A stretch of 64,000 nucleotides of DNA from Trifolium pratense (GCF_020283565.1 NC_060059.1:17230933-17294932); one strand, 5' to 3'. Counted from the first letter of the stretch, positions 1-14,900 are shown. Notes: generated by a model not told the origin, from the letters alone. Made by a program: numbers and translations.

Positions 1-45
1 AGCGTATCCTTCTAATTGTATGTTGCTTTTGGAGCAACTTTGCAC

Positions 46-226
46 GAAAATTTCTCAACTCACCTCAATATTTCTCCCCTACCTCCTAGCTCAACTAAAA
101 AAATTCGGAAAATACGTTCCGAACTGTTTTTTAGTGTAAAATTTACACTATAAAAAATTCAGAAAACGTTTTCCAAATTTTTAGGGGGGTAGGGGAGAAA
201 GTGAGTGGGTGGGATGAGAAAATTTC
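46..226. mobile_element. Short Mutator-like MITE with hairpin interior
   Basis: The ends are inverted (GAAAATTTCTC at the left, GAGAAAATTTC at the right) and continue into C-rich and G-rich arms around TCTCCCCTACC. The 9-bp sequence ACTTTGCAC occurs directly outside both ends (37-45 and 227-235), an exact target site duplication of Mutator length. The interior is a row of small palindromes such as TTCGGAAAATACGTTCCGAA. It has no coding capacity. The 9-bp duplication makes the boundaries firm; the superfamily is inferred from its length. Confidence 0.75.
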
Positions 227-235
227 ACTTTGCAC

Positions 236-1025
236 ATCTTGTGCTAGTTTGCTCTTAAAACAAAACTGTAGTTTAAGTTTTTGTTTCTATAAATATTTTA
301 ATTTTTTTAATACTTTTAAATTGTTTTAGCAAATTTTAAACTTTCAAATATTTTTTCGTTATGATTTTTTATCTCTACTTTTTAAGTTGATTCATGTGTA
401 CTGTTCAAATATTTTTGTACCATAGAATTTTCCTTTGGCAAGAGTACGCATGAGTCGACCTAAACACTGCTTGAAAACCCATTCCCTTGCAAAGTCACAC
501 AAATATCACAACAACCCAACCATTAAATATGTTGCTAGTTTTAGTTTTCCTACGAATGAGTGATATATCGCCAAGAGATGTCACTTTTCATTGAATATTA
601 TGCACACATATACAATGCATAAGTCTTTATAAAGGAGTGCTTAAAAAAAAAAGTCTTTAAAGGAGTGACATACACCTCAATTGTTCGAAGAAGTGGAGTT
701 CACAGTTTATGAACTCTCATATTCATGTTGTTGACTAATCTTGTGACTTTATGAAGTAATAATACAACTAAAGTGTATATAATATTATGCACTGTATATC
801 ATATGATCTTTTTTCTTGACATAACAGTATATACTGACTTGATAAAAATGTATGCACAATTTACATATTTATCAATTTGTGTCTTAACTATTTTATATGT
901 AAAAATAAAATAGCATGATAAAATATCAAATAGCCTATAAATTGCATTAGATTTGATTATAAAAAAAATAATAATTAAACTGGAGAAGTGGGAAATTTTT
1001 ATTAACTCTAGTGACACAAATAACC
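236..1025. other. AT-rich intergenic stretch, nothing recognised
   Basis: Low-complexity AT-rich DNA with no conserved reading frame. The open frame on the minus strand at 799-1017 is low complexity and resembles no protein family known to me. Confidence 0.5.
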
Positions 1026-1029
1026 ATTT

Positions 1030-1110
1030 TGCGACTATTTCGGAAGAAATTCGAACTTGGTACCTTGAGGTTAAAAAGCTAAGCTCTTACCACTGAATTG
1101 ACACCTCAAG
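1030..1110 (-). repeat. tRNA-derived SINE remnant
   Basis: Read on the minus strand it has an A-box-like AATTCAGTGGTAAGAGC followed about 35 nt later by a B-box-like AAGTTCGAATTTC. It cannot fold as a full tRNA, so a SINE head or decayed tRNA-like repeat is the best reading. No tail or target duplication was found. Confidence 0.4.
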
Positions 1111-1362
1111 TGAATGAGATTTTATAATCTTTATCCATAAGAAAAACTTAACAAATGATGTCATGAATTCTGACTCAAATGACATATGCTCAAACATCCT
1201 AATAAAATGACTAGAGATAGAAATTACAATACAAGTGATGATTTGCATAAAAGGCAAAACCATCCATCAATAGTTTCTCAATATCTTAGAGCAACATTAT
1301 TCAAAATTGAGAATTGACAAACAATGGAACCTCCATTGACACTGCATAAGGAAACAAGCAGT

Positions 1363-4748
<3,386 letters not shown>

Positions 4749-4979
4749 TGGATTTAGATCGAAGAAATGAAGAAGAACAAAGGTTGAAGAGAAAAGGTTT
4801 AGTGTGGTGAAGAAGTGTGAAGACAAAGTAATAATATAAGTATATTCACGGAGTATGCAATGTTACGCTTAGTTGAGTGAGTCATCATCATGAAAGGCAT
4901 GAAACGACACCGTTTTCGGTTGCTGTATTATTAAATGGAGATAAGATAGAGATTGCTGATGGGTGCCACCATGCCAAGA

Positions 4980-5600
4980 AAGAATATTCTTTTAGGATGT
5001 ATATACGGATACGATACGACATCGATACGGTGATACGGAATTTTTTTTAAAATTCTCGATACGATACGTCTGAGATACGTTATTTAAAAATTAAATTTAA
5101 AATTAAATATATAAATGCACAATATATAAACATAACTCAAATTGATAATGATAAAAATTAACATTCAAATTACTCAAAATAAAAAAAAAAGTTACAATTA
5201 CATATTAATTAAGTTAAGTACTACCCAAAAAGGGGTGGGATGGGTAGCTCAACTGGTTAAACTAGTTGAATTAAGCGTTAAAAAGTTGGAGATCCAGAGT
5301 TCAAGACATGACAAGGAAAAAAACTAATAAAGACATAATTGGTAATATTATACTCTAACATTCAATACTTAAGAGAAAATACGAATTGCCTGATATTTTT
5401 TCGATCGATACGCGTATCGGATAAGTATCCGACAAGTATTGGTTATATTTTGTTTTAAAAAATAATATTAATTGCCGATACTTCTCTGATACGATACTTC
5501 TCCCATACGTGTATCGGAAAATATCGGATGAATATCGGTATCGAGTAAGTATCGGACACGATATTTTTCCATTTTTGGAGTATCGAGGCTTCACAGTGTA
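4980..5600. repeat. GATACG-rich repeat element
   Basis: Both ends are packed with GATACGATACG and CGTATCGG motifs in opposite orientations, suggesting a TIR-like or palindromic element. The centre is AT-rich and contains a tRNA-like segment (5232-5310). No protein can be read from it. It lies just upstream of the MDH gene, so it could overlap the distal promoter. Confidence 0.5.
5232..5310 (+). repeat. tRNA-derived SINE-like segment
   Basis: Starts with GGGTAGCTCAACTGGTTAA, an A-box-like sequence, and has AGAGTTCAAGACATG as a weak B-box about 45 nt later, followed by an A-rich tail. It cannot form a complete tRNA acceptor stem, so it is read as a SINE head rather than a functional tRNA gene. 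Confidence 0.45.
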
Positions 5601-5638
5601 TCATAGTCATAATAATATTATTGGGATGTCATTAATTT

Positions 5639-5733
5639 TTTTTTCTTTCGCCACCAGTTTAATCTGGTTCGAAAGTCAGTTCTGAAATCGAGTGATTTCA
5701 ACGTCAATTACCACTGAATCAACTAATGATTGG
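5639..5733 (-). mobile_element. SINE with 12-bp target duplication
   Basis: On the minus strand it begins near TGATTCAGTGGTAATTGACG and ends AAACTGGTGGCGAAAG plus an A-tail. The same tail is present in the SINE at 54439-54601. TGTCATTAATTT flanks it on both sides (5627-5638, 5734-5745). It is shorter than the 54.4-kb copy because the middle is missing. Confidence 0.7.
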
Positions 5734-5839
5734 TGTCATTAATTTATAGTTAGCTCTATAATGCAACTAAGAGTCAACCGATAAATTATCAAAAATAAAA
5801 AACATAAAGAGTCAACAGATAAATTTGTTATTGACAAAT

Positions 5840-6015
5840 ATACAAGTAATCAACCTATGCAATTATAAAAATCTTCTCTTATTAAGAAATAATTAATTTG
5901 TGTATATCTCTTATATTCTAAGTTTATTTCTATAAGCTAATCCTAAACCTAATTATTTTCTCTCTCTGCAAAAAATTAGACACATGCACCGCATGGGTCG
6001 AAGTTCTAGTTCATT
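5840..6015 (-). repeat. Short deletion derivative of the 1.2-kb repeat
   Basis: Read on the minus strand it opens with ACTAGAACTTCGACCCATGC, the opening of the repeats at 29190 and 41167. After about 40 nt it jumps to their 3' portion (GGTTTAGGATTAGCTTAT, then ATATAAGAGAT). The roughly 1 kb between is absent. Confidence 0.55.
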
Positions 6016-6489
6016 GATATTGTATAACTTTTTGATATATTGATATTGTTGATGGATGTTAACACGAATTTAACTTAGTTTGTAAAACATTATATTTTAT
6101 AAATAAATAAATTAGTAAAAATCCTTTAAATTTTATACTCATGTGTGGCCAAGTCTGGTTGGATGTCACCTCTCCCTCATTCACTCTTATTACTAGAAAA
6201 CAATGCCCTAAATATAACAGTAGTGTTGTATACAGCAAAAAATTTCATCACGACATTTTCACGAACGTAGTAATTAAATGCGCACCATGAATTGTTGCCT
6301 TTTTTTTGTTTGTCAGTATTCTTTTATTTACAAAGACACACAATTACATGAATTATTACGTTTTTTAATAAAAAACAAAATTTTCCAGAATAGAGGAACC
6401 ATCCCTACTGCTATCAACTTATCACTGTATACTTTGAAAATAAAATAAAATAAAAGTTGGAAATAGAAAATAAAAATTAGGATCAAATA

Positions 6490-6746
6490 CTCCTTCCTAT
6501 TTTATAAGAGCTAATTTGACTAAATGACACTATTCATTTATCTTGTTTTAACCGTATTTTTTTAATAATATATAGATATAAATATTAGAATATAAGATCT
6601 TGTTTGATTCGTTTTGACGAGTATTTTCAAAATATCAAGTTTTTATAATTTTTACTAATACGGAATTAAAGATATTAGCAATCACAATTGTGCGTTGGCA
6701 TACGTGCATTAATCAAACTAGCTCTTATATTTTGGGACGGAGGGAG
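6490..6746. mobile_element. Stowaway-type (Tc1/mariner) MITE
   Basis: The ends are CTCCTTCCTATTTTATAAGA and, inverted, TCTTATATTTTGGGACGGAG, flanked by TA on both sides. This is the classic Stowaway signature (CTCCCTCCGTCCC, TA target). About 257 bp, with no coding capacity. Confidence 0.8.
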
Positions 6747-6934
6747 TATATTATTGGTTCCTACAAAATTATGCACGCAGTTTTAGTCTTTATTGTTAAA
6801 CCAATGCGTATTTTTTAATTATTATATCGCAGACATATTTAAAATATTATAAAAAGTTTCTCGAAGAAAAAAAAGTAACACAAAATTTAATTTTTAAGTC
6901 GAGATTTTCACCACTTTTGTCTTTATCTTTTGGT

Positions 6935-7040
6935 CTCTAAAAAAATGACATGTTTTAGTCCTACAAAATTTTGCCGGGACTAAAACTAAATATCTAAAAA
7001 ATTTGCAGGACTAAAACATGTCTTTTTTTATAGAGACAAA
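6935..7040. repeat. Short inverted repeat
   Basis: Arms around GACATGTTTTAGTCC and GGACTAAAACATGTC form an imperfect hairpin about 100 nt long. It is probably a remnant of a palindromic MITE. Flanks are low complexity. Confidence 0.45.
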
Positions 7041-8090
7041 AAACAAAATTTTATAACTTTATAAAATTAAAAAATATATTGTGAAGCTATCCTGGTAAGT
7101 AAGATAACCTATGTTCTACTATGTAAAAGAAAAATACATAACTATGTTCTACGCTAGAAACTAGAAAGTATGCAATACTGAAGTAATTGAAGAGACTGAA
7201 AAATTGAAAAGCGTAGGAGAGAGAAACATGACAAAGAAATTTTATCTCATAAAACAGGTGCCACATCCTTCGCAGTGCATTCGTGAAGCTATCCTTCGCT
7301 ACAAGTAGCATTTTTCTAAATATAATAGTATAATTATAGAAAAAATATAGGGAATTTCAATGTAGGAAATCCTAATCCGTTAAATGGTTGGCTGCGTATC
7401 TACTCCTCCGAATGCCCAAATATGTAAATTATTTTATGACATGCGTATGGGGTGCATTACAAAATTAGATTGTGCATATAGTACTCTCCTAGAAGAGACC
7501 CAAAAGTCTAAGGCCCGTTGCATTATCATCATCATGATTTCATCCGTATTCTTACAACTAGAATTTTTCTCTTTGCCCCCCATGTTTCTATCAGCTCCCT
7601 GAAATTCCAAATTTTTTCATAAATTTTGGAAACCATTTTCTAAAATTCATATTTTTTAGGAATCTCTTTTTTGAAATAGACTTAAATGTAGTTTTCACGT
7701 CTATTTTTTTCCCGTTCACATTCAGTGTTTCAAATTCTATTTTCCACCTGAAATCTTGAATGTTGCTATCATCTATCAACATGAATAAGTGTCTAATGCA
7801 AAAAAGTTTTTATGTACCATCTATTTGAAGAACCCTTTGATATTTCATGTGTTGTTGTTTGTCTAATTTTGTGTTTTGAAGTTAGTTGTGTATGTTGAGT
7901 AATGCTCTGGATGCTATTCTTATGTTTCTAATGTACGGACAATTTTTGTATTATATTTTACTTATATTTGGTCATTGGTTTATAATCCGACGGCTGCGAT
8001 TGATTACAACATTCTTTTGTTACTGGTTTGCATTTGATGCATCTTATGAAGGGAGCATGTGAAAAGCAAGTGGATTTTGTTGTTAAACTT
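7041..8090. other. Intergenic, nothing recognised
   Basis: AT-rich sequence without a conserved reading frame or clear terminal repeats. Open frames at 7087-7311, 7384-7602 and 7591-7782 look random. It abuts the SLU7 pseudogene, and its right end may include decayed SLU7 intron sequence, which I cannot prove. Confidence 0.4.
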
Positions 8091-8095
8091 TGAAG

Positions 8096-8245
8096 CAATC
8101 TCGCTTACCATCATAATCCAGTTCAAATGTTTCTATCTTCTCATCAGGAGCAATATGATTGTTGGTCCATTTCGCTCCTATCTTTCGAGGCCTTCCATGC
8201 ATAACTTTGCATTATGTGTCACTGATCCACAACTTTAAAACAAAT
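8096..8245 (-). pseudogene. Inverted zinc-knuckle exon of a SLU7 pseudogene
   Basis: The minus strand encodes, in pieces, [13 protein letters not shown], then [18 protein letters not shown], then [13 protein letters not shown]. This is the CCHC zinc-knuckle region and following segment of SLU7, a second-step pre-mRNA splicing factor. A one-base loss after CME shifts the frame. The piece runs opposite to the rest of the pseudogene (8290-9090, plus strand), so an inversion break lies just after the KRD codons, where intact SLU7 continues RWNGYDT. Confidence 0.8.
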
Positions 8246-8289
8246 AAAGCCGAAAGTCGGTGGATGCAACTTAACAAATGTCAATCTCA

Positions 8290-9090
8290 TCAAGTATATG
8301 ATACAGAAACCTATGCTCATGTCATTGAAAGATATGAGGCAAGGAACGAGGCTCGAAGGAAGTAGTTAAAAGAGCAGCAATTAAAGAAGCTTGTGGAGAA
8401 AAATAATAAGCAAAATGGGGGAATAGCAAGTATGAAGAGGATGTGTACGTTAATAATCACACAAGTGTATGGGGTTCATGGTGGAAGGATCACCAATGAG
8501 GCTGCAAATGTTGTACGCAAACGATTAAAAACAGTTACTGCACTGGTGCAGCAGGAATTGAAGCTGCTGAGGCGGCAACAAATATAATGTAGGCAAAATA
8601 TCGATCGTAAAGCAGCATCTGAAGGCAAGTCTTCCTATTGAACTACTTTTAGAACATTCTTCTCTGCTCTCATATCTCACAAGATTATTTAAAAAAAAGT
8701 GTCATTTGTAAACCTTAAGCTTGATTAATAGAATAGAATGGTATTGCTGATGTTCTGCAGTCAGAGACGTAGGCACAATTGGCCGAACTCCTTGAACAAG
8801 TCTCGTGTGTTCTCTGTTCGTATTTTTCATATTTGTTTTCTTTTGAACTAGAGCTTCTGTTCTAACAGCATTGCAGATACTCCAACTGCAACAGAGGAGA
8901 AAAGGTTTGCTACTTGGGGGACTGATGTACCTGATGACATGGCCCTGGACCAGAAAAAACTTGCCGAGGCCCTTAAAAAGTCTCATGTGTTCTCTGTTTG
9001 ACACGTGTTTTTGCAGGTCACTCCTGAGGAGATCGAGCCATAACATGAAAAAGATTCATCATGATGATCCCAAGATTTTCTGCATTAGGT
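8290..9090 (+). pseudogene. SLU7 splicing factor pseudogene, central and C-terminal parts
   Basis: Blocks of SLU7 can be read in order: YDTETYAHVIERYEARNEAR at 8295-8355, then a stop and LKEQQLKKLVEKNNKQN; a jump to SKYEEDVYVNNHTSVWGSWW near 8425-8487; KDHQ followed by a stop where SLU7 has Trp (TGA at 8497); NSYCTGAAGIEAAEAA; and after a retained intron-like segment (8625-8876) DTPTATEEKRFATWGTDVPD and LDQKKLAEALKK; finally VTPEEIE and KKIHHDDP with frameshifts. There are several stops, frameshifts and large internal deletions. The retained intron argues for DNA-level duplication, not retroposition. The parent gene is not in this window. Confidence 0.85.
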
Positions 9091-9179
9091 TTCTTTTCAT
9101 TTGGTGTGGTAGCAATGAGTTTGAAAAAATGTTGAAAAACAAAACTTCTATGATGATAGTTCTACTTCTAGATTACTAG

Positions 9180-9853
9180 TTTAGCTCTTCAACTAGTTGT
9201 TGGTGTTTCATAATGTGTAAATGTATATATTGATTTGCAATTTGCAATGACTCCTTTTGTATTATCGGTTCCTCGACTCATCAAGAGTCTGTTTGATACT
9301 ATGCATTTGAATTCTACCTAGAAATTGCAGCTTTTCTCATAAAGCTTGTTAGGACAGCTGACAGCAACCCTAGTTGAAAAGAATAAAGATATGATAAATG
9401 TAAACGACGAACACACAACGTTTGATAACAAAGTTCGTTCAATTGTACTTCTCCGACTGTAGAAAAGCTACAATTCCTTTCTCTTATTACAAACTTACCT
9501 CTAAACAAAGCTGCATTGGAACACAAGAATGGTACGGCGTCTAAGCAGATGCGCAAGGTCAAATGGTTGGATGAGTTGCAGGGCATCCGCCATGAAACCG
9601 AAACAAAAAAAAATGTGGACTTCTACTTTTCAATCCAATTTGTATAAACTTTATTTATCAAATTATAACTAATGTACAATTGATCAGATATTTCCTGTGA
9701 GCAAATATAATGAAAATAAAAAACAAGGATAAAAGGGGAAAAAAAATCATCCCCTTACAAAAGCCAAAATATTTATAAATTCTTGCACTCAATAAATGAC
9801 AAGAAAAGCAATCATAAACAACTATGCTATGTTAATTAATCACTGTGAACCTT
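9180..9853. other. Intergenic, possible retroelement debris and DUF761 3' flank
   Basis: 9305-9600 has a mixed-complexity segment (GATGCGCAAGGTCAAATGG and similar) that could be LTR retrotransposon debris, but no diagnostic domain is visible. 9600-9853 is AT-rich and would hold the 3' untranslated region of the minus-strand gene ending at 9854. Confidence 0.35.
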
Positions 9854-10261
9854 TTAAGCACTTCTTGCTAGCATTTCCTGATACTCCATCAAGGACCTCT
9901 CTTTCTGAAGCCTCACATCTTCATAAAACTTGTTGATGAACTCCTCTGCCCTATCATCCACCTGAAGGTGAGGTGTCTTAGCAACAACAATCTTCCATGC
10001 ATCCTCAATAGTATCTATGTTTTCACTATTGCTTCTGCTTGTTTTGTCTAGTGCACGAGCCTTGTCAGCGATTTGTGCATGCTCAGGAAAGAGGTCATCG
10101 ATGTTTATGACGGATGTGTTCTTGCTATGCCTATGAACATGTGATGTTTTGGAAACTTTAGAGGGTACTAGATGATGAAGGGAATGAAAGGTTGCAAGAA
10201 GGCGTTTAAAGGTCGCTTTAAACGCCTTCTTAGCAGGTTGAAGGTTCTTTGCTAGCCTCAT
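9854..10261 (-). CDS. DUF761 domain protein, single exon
   Basis: A 135-aa plant-specific protein of unknown biochemical function. The start is basic (MRLAKNLQPAKKAFKATFKR), a middle block reads VINIDDLFPEH (residues 51-61), and TIEDAWKIVVAKTPHLQVDD (84-103) leads into the C-terminal DUF761 motif RAEEFINKFYEDVRLQKERS (104-123), ending MEYQEMLARSA. An upstream in-frame ATG at 10348-10346 would add 29 aa. I reject it because it lies only about 10 nt from a strong TATA box (10358-10369), so transcription would start downstream of it. MRLAKNLQPAKKA is also the usual start of close relatives. No signal peptide or membrane segment is seen. Confidence 0.85.
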   Translation of the reverse strand: MRLAKNLQPAKKAFKATFKRLLATFHSLHHLVPSKVSKTSHVHRHSKNTSVINIDDLFPEHAQIADKARALDKTSRSNSENIDTIEDAWKIVVAKTPHLQVDDRAEEFINKFYEDVRLQKERSLMEYQEMLARSA

Positions 10262-10357
10262 AGGGGATAGATTAACAATTGAAAGCAGAAGAGAAGGCCT
10301 TGAAAATTGAAATGGTTGATATGGTGAAAGAAGGTTTGATGCTCCCAAATACCAAAG

Positions 10358-10369
10358 TTATATAATATA
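10358..10369 (-). promoter_or_regulatory. TATA box of the DUF761 gene
   Basis: TATATTATATAA on the minus strand lies about 100 nt upstream of the chosen ATG at 10261. It predicts transcription start near 10325-10338, giving a leader of roughly 65-75 nt. Confidence 0.6.
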
Positions 10370-10479
10370 GTTTGATTTCTTTTTTTTTTTTTTTTGACGA
10401 AATTATAAATGATATTTTTAAATTTAGAAAGTTTATATTACAAATTGATTTCAATATGAAATATGAAACCATTTTAAAT

Positions 10480-11455
10480 GTGAATTATATGCCTTTTGAA
10501 ATATACTCAATTATGAGTTTGACTATTTGATTTAGGTATTTTCGGTTATTTTTCTTTTGGTAAAAAATTATTCTCATGTGTTATTTATTCCCACGAATAA
10601 AATTTACACGATTTGTCCCTGCGATCGTAGTTCAGTATGTAATATAGAAGACCGGACTTCGAACATTGGTCATGTACGTATTCACTTTAAAATAAAATAA
10701 GATTCCTATGAATATAAAAAATTTACCAAACGCAATTATGGAAATGATTTTTTTTTTTTTTTTGCAAAAAGAGGGGCTAGGCCCAAAAAAAAAAGATTAC
10801 AAATTAATTAGTGTAGGGATCGTGATCCCCACAACATCCGCTAAGAAAATATGTCTAATGTCGATAGGACACGTATCAAAACAGACACAACAATCTATTC
10901 ATGCTACTTCCAATGTTTGAAAATGCATTCGCGCATTTGCTTCACGATTCGAATATTTTACTACAACTTCCCAATCCAAATCGATAAGCCGACGAATCTA
11001 TGGAAATGATATTCTCGATAATAGGATTCCTGGAAAAGATAATTCCAAAGATAAATTTTGAAATCATAAAACAAATACTCCATCTTAAAAGGTGTTTATA
11101 AAAGTTAATTTGCCAATGGATTGAAATCCTAATTTTTACGAAACGATCCAAATACGGGAATTGATTTTTAAATTTAAACAGATCAAATCATTTTGAATCA
11201 CTTCCAATTTCAGTAATACTAAACACAATCATTTGTTGATTGAATCATGATACTATGATCAACATTATATATCGAGTATGATATGATATGATCTAAACGA
11301 TGCAGTTTTGTAATAATCCATATGTATATAAGCTTTTTGGCATATATAATTGACTGCACGCAAACAACTTTGTGTGCCAAGTTAAGTTTTTTAAGGAAAG
11401 CTATTTTGGATAAAACCCGCCCTAAAGTTGATGCTTGCAACGCAAATTACAAGTA
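10480..11455. other. Intergenic, mostly unrecognised
   Basis: AT-rich DNA. A weak tRNA-like box pair (GTAGTTCAGTATGTAA then GGACTTCGAACATTGG) at 10625-10672 may be a SINE remnant. Nothing else is supported. Confidence 0.35.
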
Positions 11456-13103
11456 ATATATTTTGGTGAATTCTTCGGTACACATATTATGTGGACGTGT
11501 ACCGGTACACTGCTGAGATGGTTAACAAATGGCAAGCATTTAATGCATATTTTATTTCTTTATTAAGTTTTCTATTTTAAACACTACTTTTTAATATTTG
11601 CAAATATATGCTTCACATAAATAAAATCATCAATTATGTTCCATAATAAATCAAAGCATGTATCAAATCTTTCAACCTATATTTTCACTTTTTTTTAACA
11701 AGATTTAAAATTTAAATATATTAAATCATATTAAGTTTTTTTTTCAACGTGTATCCTTCAATTTTTTGAACGTGTATCCTTTTTTTTTTTATAGGATTTG
11801 AATGTGTATCCTTATGTTTTTTTCAATTTTTTTATTAATATTATTGGTTTATAAAGTTTAATATTAATTTACCGGTTAATCATTAATGCATATAAAATAA
11901 AATAAAAATTGGTTGATTAAAATAATTATTTTTGTACAAAAAAAAACTTATACTAATTTTTAATATGTGTGTGTATTTTTTTAACACTGTTAATTTTCAG
12001 TGATTCGTAACATTTTGTAAGGTTATATAAGTTTTAAGTCTATACAAAATTACTAAATTAATGTTTTGTCTTCATAAAAAAGTCGTGTTTTCATCCTAAT
12101 AAATTTTCTTGCATGCAATTTTAGTCATGTGTTGATGTGTATTTATGATTATTTTACAAATACGTATTAAACATTATAAAAAGTTTGTCGAAAAACAATG
12201 AGTTCAAAAAAATACAAAAGTTTTGTAAACGAATTTTTATATTGTTCTATTTTAGACATGCTTGATTGTCGAAATTTAAATTAATAGGTTATTGTTAGTC
12301 CGATTAGGTGATATGAACGACTTGGTTGAGAAAATTTGAATTCATTAATGAAAGTAAGTAGAATGTGATGATTTTTTTAGAAAAGAATGAGGGATATATA
12401 TAGGCGTAATACTCTCATCTCATGCTATGGAGCTAATGGCTCCTCCTTTCAGGGAATTTATATCCCATGTGGATACATTTTTTGCCATCATTCACTTAAG
12501 ATTAAGGTAAGGATGTATCATTGACGCACCAGGCAAATGCTTTGGTCTGGTCTTTCTGGGCCTTCTGTTTCTTGGGTGAGTGGCTCATTCAGGTGTTATT
12601 GGGTTTAGTTTACATATGAACTATGTTTCAAGTTGAATGGTTTGATTTAGAAATTTTGATTTATTTAGTCACTATCAACATTATTAGTTGAGACTTAACA
12701 ATCATTTCATATGAACTAGGTTTCTTGAGTCATAGTTAATCTAACTATGTTGAACTATTAGATTGTCAACATTTAAATTTTTAAGCGTTTTTCATTTCAA
12801 TTTGGTCAATTTATTTCTTTGGTTCTTATCGATAGAATTGGTAGTGACTTAATAATCTATTATTGATAATTAGGTTTTTTGAGATAATTTGATCAAACTA
12901 GTTGACATCGAGCTGTTATATTGCCAAAAATTTGAATCCTATATGTCATTCCAATTAAGTGATATCGAATCATGTGTGTGTCATCGAGGCGTTAGACCAC
13001 CAAGACAAATGGTAATTTTGTTAAATAAATCTGTTGGTTATTGTTTTATATTAATCTTTTTTTTTATTTTGTTAAAATAAAAAGAAAGCTGAAAGAGCGT
13101 AAA

Positions 13104-13467
13104 CCTGTTTGGTTCGAAGTAGATGGATGAGAGAGGAGGGAGTAATTTTGACCAAAAAAGTTTTCTTTTTATTAAATCATTTAAAAAAAAAAACGTTTTT
13201 TATTCTTGAAAAAAAATAATTTAAAAACAAAAACAAAAAGTCTCAAATCTCGATTATTAGAGAGATTTGATTGGTTAAAAAAAAAATTTAAATTGGTAAA
13301 GGGAATATTTTAAATTGTGAGGGAATATTTTTTAAAAAAATTAATTAATTTTTTCAAGAACAAAAAACGTTTTTTTTTAATTTTTAAAAATGATTTAATA
13401 AAAAGAAATATTTTTTTGTCAAGATTACCCCCTCACCTCCCCTCCATCTACTTCGAACCAAACAGAC
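13104..13467. mobile_element. TIR element nested in the 3.74-kb element
   Basis: The ends CTGTTTGGTTCGAAGTAGATGG and its inverse around CCATCTACTTCGAACCAAAC bracket a largely self-complementary A/T-rich interior (AAACGTTTTT, ATTTAATAAAAAG arms). The whole would fold into one long hairpin. Confidence 0.7.
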
Positions 13468-13698
13468 CCTAAAACAACATACCTAACCCCATTCCGCCGT
13501 CGCGCACAGGCACGGTAAACAAAATTCAACAAGATCTCTCAACTTTGATTTTCTTCAGAAATACTAACTTTCTAAACAAAAATTAACAACTTTCAATTTT
13601 CTTAAAAAATAATACCCTTCTATATATAATCATGTATCAATCCACAAAATTCACACAACAAAGTTTGGTGTATTTTCTTCCATTCAACTATGATTAAA

Positions 13699-14413
13699 GA
13701 GGGGGGATTAATTGACTACAAAAGTAACTCTAAATAGTTACTCCAAATCCTAGCTTTTCATATCATTTTAATCTAATGACTCTAATTAATTATAAAGTTA
13801 CCTCACATAGTCACTATTTTCTTTCACCTTAGATAATTATTCTTTCCTTCTCTCTCTCTCTTGTCGTCAACCAGATGAAAATAGGGGTTAAGCACTGCTA
13901 CCATAACTCCATAAGAATCTGCTACACATACCTTCCATATTTTTTGTTCGGTGCCTTCTTTATTTGTTGCGATATAATTTTAAAGTGTAATATAAATAAT
14001 ATCAACTCTCTACAAAAAAAAAAATAATAATATCAACAATTTTTTTTCGCAAATATTAAATTGAAACTAACCATTATGAGAGTACAATTTTTATTCCGCA
14101 AAAAAAAAAAGAAAAACTAAGCAGTTTGATGGGGGTTCTTGAATTCCTTTTATGTGATACTTGCGATCTCAATTCCACGAAACAAAAATGCAACTAAAAG
14201 AAAGTTTGAAAATTTTCTTTTTGATTAAAAGTTGAAACAAAATTATTGATGTATTCTATGTCATCTTGTATCAAGGAACAAACCCTTTTATTCTTTCTCA
14301 GTGACGGCACAGAGATAAAATTAGGAACTTCTCCCCCACATGAGGATAATTTACAATTAATTAGGATTATGATTTGGAGTAACTTATTCTTGGAGTCAAC
14401 TGATCCCTCTTCA
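13699..14413. mobile_element. TIR element with AGTTACTCC ends, nested
   Basis: The left end GGGGGATTAATTGACTAC followed by AGTTACTCCAAATCC is mirrored at the right by GATTTGGAGTAACTTATTC and GGAGTCAACTGATCCCTC. The design matches the elements at 56474-57305 and 59113-59895, so they form one superfamily. No coding capacity. Confidence 0.65.
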
Positions 14414-14439
14414 TGATTAAAACCTTCCTTCACCAAAAA

Positions 14440-14900
14440 AAAAAAAAACCGCTTCCATACGGCAGTTAAGGCAACACATGAAATCAACACCGAATGGAGG
14501 ATGAAGAAGGTTCATATCATAAAAAGAAAGGTTTCTGAGCCGTTTTTTTTTTTTAAAGGAATCTCCATGTTTGCTTCAAAATTGGACATAATGCATCTTC
14601 GGCGCTTAAAATTCTTCGCCGACATAAATTGTCCTTTGTAGGAATTCTGTTCAAAAACAGCGGCTAAGCCAGCGCACGCCGCACACACCTTTGAGGGGAC
14701 TACACACTCTTCCAAGTGAAACTAAGAAGAGAGAAGAAGATCAATTTTCCTAAATGTTGAAACCCTAAAAATAGAATATTAAAAAGCAGAGAAGAGAGAC
14801 AAGACAAACCCTAAAAAGTACTATTTCGGCGGCGGAAGATGATGGCATAAGAACTACGCCGTGGAGAAGGTGGTGCCGCCATCGGAATGAGACAAATTTG
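14440..14900. other. Possible captured gene fragment inside the Mutator-like element
   Basis: More GC-rich and complex than its surroundings, with GCCGCACACACCTTTGAGG and a GGCGGCGGAAGATG segment and an AAACCCTAAAAA motif typical of plant gene leaders. Short open frames exist on the minus strand, but I recognise no protein. The capture idea is inference only. Confidence 0.3.

Noticed and set aside
8702..9046. 114-aa minus-strand open frame
   Set aside because: It is antisense to the SLU7 pseudogene blocks that read correctly on the plus strand.
10262..10348. Upstream ATG extending the DUF761 protein by 29 residues
   Set aside because: The strong TATA box at 10358-10369 puts the transcription start downstream of that ATG, and family members begin at MRLAKNLQPAKKA.
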